Assembly: GCA_005888675.1 (NCBI GenBank)
Contig: VBBA01000170.1
Span: 1 to 10,790 of the forward strand
Direction: 5' to 3'
Length of the DNA stretch: 10,790 nt
DNA from: Candidatus Bathyarchaeota archaeon
GTDB taxonomy: Archaea; Thermoproteota; Bathyarchaeia; 40CM-2-53-6
The position numbers and the translations under genes are program-made. A model generated the notes under the pieces. That model saw only the letters and a list, made by a program, of their open reading frames with translations, was not told the origin of the DNA and did not search any database. Below are positions 7,102-10,790 of this stretch, piece by piece (position 1 is the stretch's first letter; the number at the start of each line of letters is the position of its first letter).

Positions 7102-7617
7102 CTAGGGGGACCGTGGTACCTCCACCGGCTCGGCCACCGGAATAGGCAAACCAGACGGCAAGACGTCTCTATCTTCAAGAAGGACACAAAGAGGCAGCAA
7201 GGAAACGAAACCATAGCCCACCATCACATAAGGAGCTAACAACGCCACTATCACTAACGGCGCTCCCTTTAGTCCCCCGAGAAAGATTTCCCAGAAGACA
7301 CCAAAAACGCTGAACAATAAAGTAACACGCAACGGACTCTTCGCCCTCAACCTCAACGCTAACATCCCAAGAGCAAACACCTCGATGATGATGAATGGAA
7401 GCGTTGGTGGGATCAAGACTTGGCCGCACCAGCCCGGCATACAATCGATATCTTCCTCGAAAATGATCAGCGGAACTGACAAGAGCAGGTACATGCCAAG
7501 AAGCGGTATTCGGCCTCGTATGCCCAGTATCTTTTGGGTCAGCTGCTTTCGATAGACCGACATAACGACAAATCCTCCCACGATGAGCGGGACATCAATG
7601 AAGGCCCCGAAAACCAT
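7102..7617 (-). CDS. Small multi-pass membrane protein of unknown function
   Basis: I do not recognise this protein. From the ATG at 7617 it has 171 residues and about five hydrophobic segments (roughly 5-19, 38-53, 70-89, 98-115 and 118-147), a short charged loop FEEDIDCMPGWCGQ (53-66) with two cysteines four residues apart, basic loops YRKQLTQK and RLRAKSPLR, and a proline-rich hydrophilic tail. The alternation of hydrophobic segments and positively charged loops is what a real membrane protein shows. A TTG at 7719 would add 34 hydrophilic residues without membrane character; I prefer the ATG. It converges on the PPK2 remnant with only 41 nt between, and its position where the PPK2 3' half is missing suggests a rearrangement. 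The 280 nt upstream hold a dyad and the promoter of the divergent TPR-ATPase gene. Confidence 0.68.
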   Translation of the reverse strand: MVFGAFIDVPLIVGGFVVMSVYRKQLTQKILGIRGRIPLLGMYLLLSVPLIIFEEDIDCMPGWCGQVLIPPTLPFIIIEVFALGMLALRLRAKSPLRVTLLFSVFGVFWEIFLGGLKGAPLVIVALLAPYVMVGYGFVSLLPLCVLLEDRDVLPSGLPIPVAEPVEVPRSP

Positions 7618-7777
7618 AGTCGCGTCCAGTTCATGACACGGCTGAACCGGACGATATCCGTTTTGTCCCCCGGACCAAGTCGTACCGGGTCTCCCAACCA
7701 GGAGCCGTAGCGTACCCAAAGCGAAATCCTAGGAAGGACCCAATTGAAAAAAAGCCAATGAAGTCTCAGGAAATACG

Positions 7778-7811
7778 GCGAACCATGACGTAATACTTGT
7801 TCATGGTTTGC
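7778..7811. repeat. 11-bp inverted repeat in the divergent spacer before the TPR-ATPase gene
   Basis: GCGAACCATGA (7778-7788) pairs with TCATGGTTTGC (7801-7811) over 11 positions with one G-T pair and a 12-nt loop. The right arm ends 5 nt before a CTTAAG promoter-like element. It has no T-run after it, so an operator dyad between the divergent membrane-protein and TPR-ATPase genes is more likely than a terminator. Confidence 0.45.
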
Positions 7812-7816
7812 GAAAG

Positions 7817-7833
7817 CTTAAGCCTGCGCTATC
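7817..7833 (+). promoter_or_regulatory. Promoter-like element of the TPR-ATPase gene
   Basis: AAAG precedes CTTAAG (7817-7822), then GCGCTATC (7826-7833). The TTAAG core could act as TATA box, placing the start site near 7846 and giving a leader of about 50 nt. A nearly identical element stands before the M1 aminopeptidase gene at 10455-10473. Within the leader, ATCCT (7831-7835) and AGGAT (7853-7857) can pair. Confidence 0.35.
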
Positions 7834-7897
7834 CTATCTCTCATTGATAGACAGGATGCCTTTCTAGGAGCTTCAAGCAACGTCCCGAGCGAGAAAA

Positions 7898-10174
7898 ATG
7901 TCTGATGGTCCGCGCATCGCGGTCCTCCCGCTCTCCAACATCAGCTCTGACAATCGAGACGAGTATTTCGCGGACGGCATGACAGAGGAACTGATTTCAA
8001 CGCTCTCTAGAATTGCAGGCTTGCGAGTCATAGCAAGAACATCTGTCATTCGCTACAAGGCAACGACAAAGCCAATCATCGAGATTGGCAAAGAACTCGG
8101 AGTCAACACAATCCTCGAGGGAAGCGTCAGAAAATCCGGCAATAAAATCCGGATTACTGCCCAATTGATCGATGCCTCAAGCGAAGAACATCTCTGGGCA
8201 CAAGAGTACGATCGTGAGCTTGAAGACATATTCACTATTCAAAGTGACATCGCAAAAAGAATAGCGAAGGCGTTGAAAGTTAGAGTCATGCAGAGCGAAA
8301 GCCTGCGACTTGAGAAGAAGGCGACCGGAATACCAGAAGCCTACTCGTTCTACTTGAAGGGTCGACACTCATCAAGCACAAGAGCAGAAGCTGGACTAAA
8401 TTCTGCAATAGGATATTTCGAGAAAGCCCTCAAAGCCGACCCGAAGTTTGCCCTTGCATACACTGGGCTCGCAGATGCCTATTCGATCTTAGCCCTGCTT
8501 GAATTTGTCCCTCCGCGTGAGGCCTTTCCGAAGGCGAAGATTGCTGCCGAGAAAGCCCTGGCTCTGGATGATCGCCTCGCCGAGGCTCACGTGTCTCTTG
8601 GTCTGGTTAGGTTCCAGTACGAGTGGGACTGGTCTGGTGCAGAGAAAGAGTTCAAACGTGCTCTTGAGCTGAACTCTGGCTACGCCCCAGCCCACCAATA
8701 TTATGCTGATTATCTCAAAGCGCTAGGACGGTTCGATGATGCGCTGTCCGAAATGGGACAGGCCAAGTCTCTAGACCCATTATCACTTGCGATCAATACC
8801 GGAGTCGGACATGTTCTCTATCTTTCTCGAGAGTACGACCGATCAATAGAGCAGTATCGAAAGACTGTCGATTCCGACCCGGCTTTCATTCCCGCCAGAT
8901 TATGGTTCGGAAGACCCTACATGCAGAAGGGCATGTTTAGAGAAGCAATCGATCAATTGAAAGAGGCCGTCAAACTCTCAAACGAAAGCACTGTCTCACT
9001 AGCCATGCTGGGCCAAGCATACGCCTCAGCTGGACAGGCGAATGAGGCGCAAGAGATTCTTGGCCGACTTTTAGAAAGAGCGAAGAAACAGTACGTCCCA
9101 TCCTACTGGATCGCACTCGTCCAGATGAGCATAGGAAACAAAGACGAGGCCTTCGCCTGGCTCGAAAGAGCGTATAATGAAAGGTCGAGCTGGCTCGTCT
9201 GGGCAAACGTCGAGCCGAGATTCGACCGGCTAAGGGACGATGCAAGATTCGATTCGATACTCTCCCGCATGCGACTAGGAGCCCTACAACCGATTGCCCA
9301 AGACGACGTGAAAGTCCGTTCTCTGCTGAGCTCGCTAAGTAATGTGGCTCTTTCCCACTACAAGGTAATTGGAAACTACACACGGCACGATGAGAAAGCA
9401 AGGAATCTGTTGAAAGATCTCAAACAGAAGATAATCTCCGGACTAGAATCTTCCGCACCAAAGCACGAGAATTATCTAGTATGGGCTCCGCCAGGGAGCG
9501 GGAAAACATTCTTTGTCCATCAGATCAGCGACGCCTTAAGGCAAAACGTCCGATACTCAGAAATCAATCTAGCCGAAACTGACGAGCGAGCCTTCAGAGG
9601 GGTCATGACCCAACAAGACATGCTGGACGGTCCATCACTATTCTTTGTGGACGAAGCCGACAGCCGGAAAGTGGAAGCATGGCCATACGAGGCACTAATT
9701 CCCTATCTGGATGCGAAAGTGCATCCGAATAGACGGCAGGTATTCATCCTCGCGGGTAGCTCAGGGACCTCCATGAAAGAAATGAAGAGGAACATTACGT
9801 CTCATCCAAAAGGACTAGATCTCCTGTCCAGAATACCCCAAGGAAATGAGTATGAGATACCTGCAATGACTCCCGGCGATAGGATACTGATAACCTTGGC
9901 CAGTTTGAAACAGGCTGGCCGGGACATTGGTAAGAATGTTATGGAAGTCGAGAAGCTCGCACTATATTACGCCGCGGTAACTCCGGAGCTTGCGAACGCT
10001 CGCCAACTGCGAGAGTCCGCGCTGAGATGTGTCGAACGCATGCCCGCTGGAGAGGACAGGGTCAGGTACGATAACTTGTTCGGATCAGGAGACATCCACG
10101 GCAAGGAGTTCTGGATTAAGGCACGAACGGACATCCCTGATCTCATAGGTGCCTATGTCCGTCTGGACGATTAG
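7898..10174 (+). CDS. FlgO/TolB-like domain + TPR array + C-terminal AAA+ ATPase fusion protein
   Basis: A 758-residue, probably soluble protein in three parts. Residues 5-130 match the FlgO/TolB-like domain found in bacterial 'adenylate cyclase-like TPR' regulators: IAVLPLSNISSD, EYFADGMTEELISTLS, GLRVIARTSVIRYK, ILEGSVRKSG, RITAQLIDA and DIFTIQSDIA. Residues 145-455 are tetratricopeptide repeats (for example AIGYFEKALKADPKFALAYTGLADAY, AEKEFKRALELN and AIDQLKEAVKLS), a scaffold for protein binding. Residues 485-758 form an AAA+ module: Walker A APPGSGKT (530-537), Walker B LFFVDEAD (581-588; D585, E586), a sensor-like ILAGSSG (617-623) and a likely arginine finger R645 in LLSRIP. The N-terminal winged-helix or cyclase domain that usually precedes FlgO is absent. 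The start is fixed by an in-frame TAG at 7865-7867, with no ATG between it and 7898. No Shine-Dalgarno is visible. Possible roles are regulation or an NTP-driven signalling switch; this is inference. Confidence 0.9.
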   Translation: MSDGPRIAVLPLSNISSDNRDEYFADGMTEELISTLSRIAGLRVIARTSVIRYKATTKPIIEIGKELGVNTILEGSVRKSGNKIRITAQLIDASSEEHLWAQEYDRELEDIFTIQSDIAKRIAKALKVRVMQSESLRLEKKATGIPEAYSFYLKGRHSSSTRAEAGLNSAIGYFEKALKADPKFALAYTGLADAYSILALLEFVPPREAFPKAKIAAEKALALDDRLAEAHVSLGLVRFQYEWDWSGAEKEFKRALELNSGYAPAHQYYADYLKALGRFDDALSEMGQAKSLDPLSLAINTGVGHVLYLSREYDRSIEQYRKTVDSDPAFIPARLWFGRPYMQKGMFREAIDQLKEAVKLSNESTVSLAMLGQAYASAGQANEAQEILGRLLERAKKQYVPSYWIALVQMSIGNKDEAFAWLERAYNERSSWLVWANVEPRFDRLRDDARFDSILSRMRLGALQPIAQDDVKVRSLLSSLSNVALSHYKVIGNYTRHDEKARNLLKDLKQKIISGLESSAPKHENYLVWAPPGSGKTFFVHQISDALRQNVRYSEINLAETDERAFRGVMTQQDMLDGPSLFFVDEADSRKVEAWPYEALIPYLDAKVHPNRRQVFILAGSSGTSMKEMKRNITSHPKGLDLLSRIPQGNEYEIPAMTPGDRILITLASLKQAGRDIGKNVMEVEKLALYYAAVTPELANARQLRESALRCVERMPAGEDRVRYDNLFGSGDIHGKEFWIKARTDIPDLIGAYVRLDD

Positions 10175-10202
10175 AACTCATATTGACGATTGTCGGAGTC
10201 GT

Positions 10203-10355
10203 TTATTTTGCCCAGAGACACATCTTGCCATCGGCAAAATGCGCATGCTTAGGGAAGGCATCCTGTTCGAACATTCTCAGCTTGCATTGAACGCCATGCG
10301 TTGGACAAACTGCAACGCAGAGGCGCATATCCTTCTCGACGGTCATTGTCGTCAT
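10203..10355 (-). CDS. Cys/His-rich 50-residue protein, possibly metal-binding
   Basis: An open frame on the minus strand gives 50 residues ending TAA, with ATG at 10355 just after an in-frame TGA at 10361-10359. It reads LCVAVCPTHGVQC (12-24), then MFEQDAFPKHAHFADGKMC (28-46) and LWAK at the end. The four cysteines (13, 17, 24, 46) and three histidines (20, 37, 39) in 34 residues could bind zinc or an iron-sulfur centre. The composition (Phe, Trp, Lys, codons such as AAG, GAG, GTC, CTC) looks like a real protein. ATG at 10346 is an alternative start. The antisense frame on the plus strand overlaps the TPR-ATPase gene and looks less natural. The gene sits tail to tail with the TPR-ATPase gene and is divergent from the M1 gene. 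I do not recognise the family. Confidence 0.6.
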   Translation of the reverse strand: MTTMTVEKDMRLCVAVCPTHGVQCKLRMFEQDAFPKHAHFADGKMCLWAK

Positions 10356-10388
10356 TATTCATGAACCGAGGGAATGTGGGCTCTCGGG

Positions 10389-10394
10389 CTTATT
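10389..10394 (-). promoter_or_regulatory. TATA-like box of the Cys/His-rich small gene
   Basis: On the minus strand AATAAG (10394-10389), within GATAAGAACAATAAGC, lies about 36 nt before the ATG at 10355. A start site near 10365 would give a leader of about 10 nt, fitting the lack of a Shine-Dalgarno. Confidence 0.25.
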
Positions 10395-10450
10395 GTTCTT
10401 ATCCCCTGAGGCCAACTCTGAAGCGATACCAAGCAATTCCGCTACAGCAG

Positions 10451-10473
10451 TTTTCTTAAGTAGAAGCGCTATC
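10451..10473 (+). promoter_or_regulatory. Promoter-like element of the M1 aminopeptidase gene
   Basis: TTTTCTTAAG (10451-10460) is a plausible TATA box, about 37 nt before the ATG at 10494, so the predicted start site near 10484 gives a leader of about 10 nt. It is followed by GCGCTATC at 10466-10473, the same octamer found at 7826-7833. Confidence 0.45.
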
Positions 10474-10493
10474 GCCTTTCCTCAGAGAAAGTT

Positions 10494-10790
10494 ATGCAGG
10501 TAGCCGCCCAGGCTGGGAAGACCGTTCAGGAAGTTAAGCAATACGACTTATTCATGGACGTTGACTTCACCGGTCTCAAATACACCGGCAAAGTGACTAT
10601 CGATCTCACTTCAACTGGGGACGTGAATCTCGACGCTGTAAACCTACAAATCATAAGTGTCAGATCCGGAACCAAGAATATCCCATTCAAACAAAACGGA
10701 CCTGTTGTTGAGATTCAAACCGGCAGATTCTCGGGACCATTAGAGGTCGAATACAAAGGCAAGGTGTCAGACAATTTCACTGGACTCTAC
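10494..10790 (+). CDS. M1-family metallo-aminopeptidase, N-terminal part, cut by window edge
   Basis: Ninety-nine open codons run off the right edge. The sequence matches the N-terminal beta-sandwich domain of M1 aminopeptidases, closest in feel to the archaeal tricorn-interacting factors F2/F3 that trim peptides released by proteasome and tricorn: QYDLFMDVDFTGLKYTGKV (16-34), DVNLDAVNLQI (43-53), TGRFSGPLEVEYKGKVSD (76-93) and the conserved ending GLY (97-99), after which M1 enzymes continue with an Arg-containing substrate-domain strand. The catalytic GAMEN and HExxH motifs lie beyond the window, so activity cannot be judged. The ATG at 10494 follows a TATA-like box at short distance with no Shine-Dalgarno, consistent with a near-leaderless transcript. 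It is divergent from the Cys/His-rich small gene. Confidence 0.85.
   Translation, partial: MQVAAQAGKTVQEVKQYDLFMDVDFTGLKYTGKVTIDLTSTGDVNLDAVNLQIISVRSGTKNIPFKQNGPVVEIQTGRFSGPLEVEYKGKVSDNFTGLY

Noticed and set aside
7618..7719. TTG at 7719 as start of the membrane protein
   Set aside because: The added 34 residues are hydrophilic, rich in Gly and Arg, and unlike a leader of the membrane segments. ATG at 7617 begins just before the first hydrophobic stretch.
7856..7867. Three-codon ATG CCT TTC TAG mini-frame in the leader of the TPR-ATPase gene
   Set aside because: Too short to judge, with no ribosome site; chance is the simplest explanation.
8970..9401. Minus-strand 143-codon frame antisense to the TPR region
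   Set aside because: It is rich in Arg, Ser and Leu as expected from reverse reading of a coding region, with no motif, and lies within a well supported gene.
10149..10364. Plus-strand open frame of 71 codons after the TPR-ATPase gene
   Set aside because: It overlaps the end of the ATPase gene, has no ribosome site and an unnatural composition. The antisense Cys/His-rich frame explains the region better.
1..10790. CRISPR array, transposon ends or tRNA/rRNA genes
   Set aside because: No regularly spaced direct repeats, transposase motifs, terminal repeats with target duplications, or tRNA-like T-loop sequences were seen on either strand.

Overview
The window looks archaeal, most likely from a mesophilic or soil-type member of the Thermoproteota/Nitrososphaerota/Bathyarchaeia side of the domain; the lineage is an inference from gene content. 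Supporting signs are three single-domain KaiC/RecA-superfamily ATPases, a UbiA prenyltransferase of archaeal type, the N-terminus of an M1 aminopeptidase resembling the tricorn-interacting factors, TTG start codons, and AT-rich TATA-like boxes a short distance upstream of several starts. The large FlgO/TolB-like plus TPR protein is of a kind more familiar from bacteria and suggests gene exchange.

Left part (1-4312, all minus strand), in transcription order: a UbiA-family membrane prenyltransferase starting with TTG, a KaiC-like ATPase only 3 nt downstream, a second KaiC-like ATPase with its own promoter-like sequence, and a bifunctional NAD(P)HX epimerase/dehydratase (Nnr) that reads open to the left edge. 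A third KaiC-like ATPase is divergent from UbiA at 4545-5297.

Middle part (5298-7720): a 228-nt spacer with a long-armed inverted repeat, then an M20-family amidohydrolase whose stop codon overlaps the start of a polyphosphate kinase 2 (PPK2) gene. The PPK2 reading frame is lost after its Walker A half, and the conserved motif partly continues in another frame, so it appears to be a pseudogene. A small multi-pass membrane protein of unknown function lies convergently on the minus strand.

Right part (7720-10790): an intergenic dyad and promoter-like element precede a 758-residue protein that joins a FlgO/TolB-like domain, a TPR array and a C-terminal AAA+ ATPase. Behind it, on the opposite strand, is a 50-codon Cys/His-rich gene. 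Divergent from that, the N-terminus of an M1 aminopeptidase runs off the right edge. The promoter regions of the TPR-ATPase and the M1 gene share a CTTAAG plus GCGCTATC element.

The most interesting items are the FlgO-TPR-AAA+ fusion, the KaiC paralogue that lacks the expected catalytic glutamate, the Cys/His microprotein and the decayed PPK2. Together the genes suggest lipid or quinone biosynthesis with associated KaiC-type regulators, cofactor repair and peptide/amide turnover. No CRISPR array, insertion sequence, rRNA or tRNA was seen.
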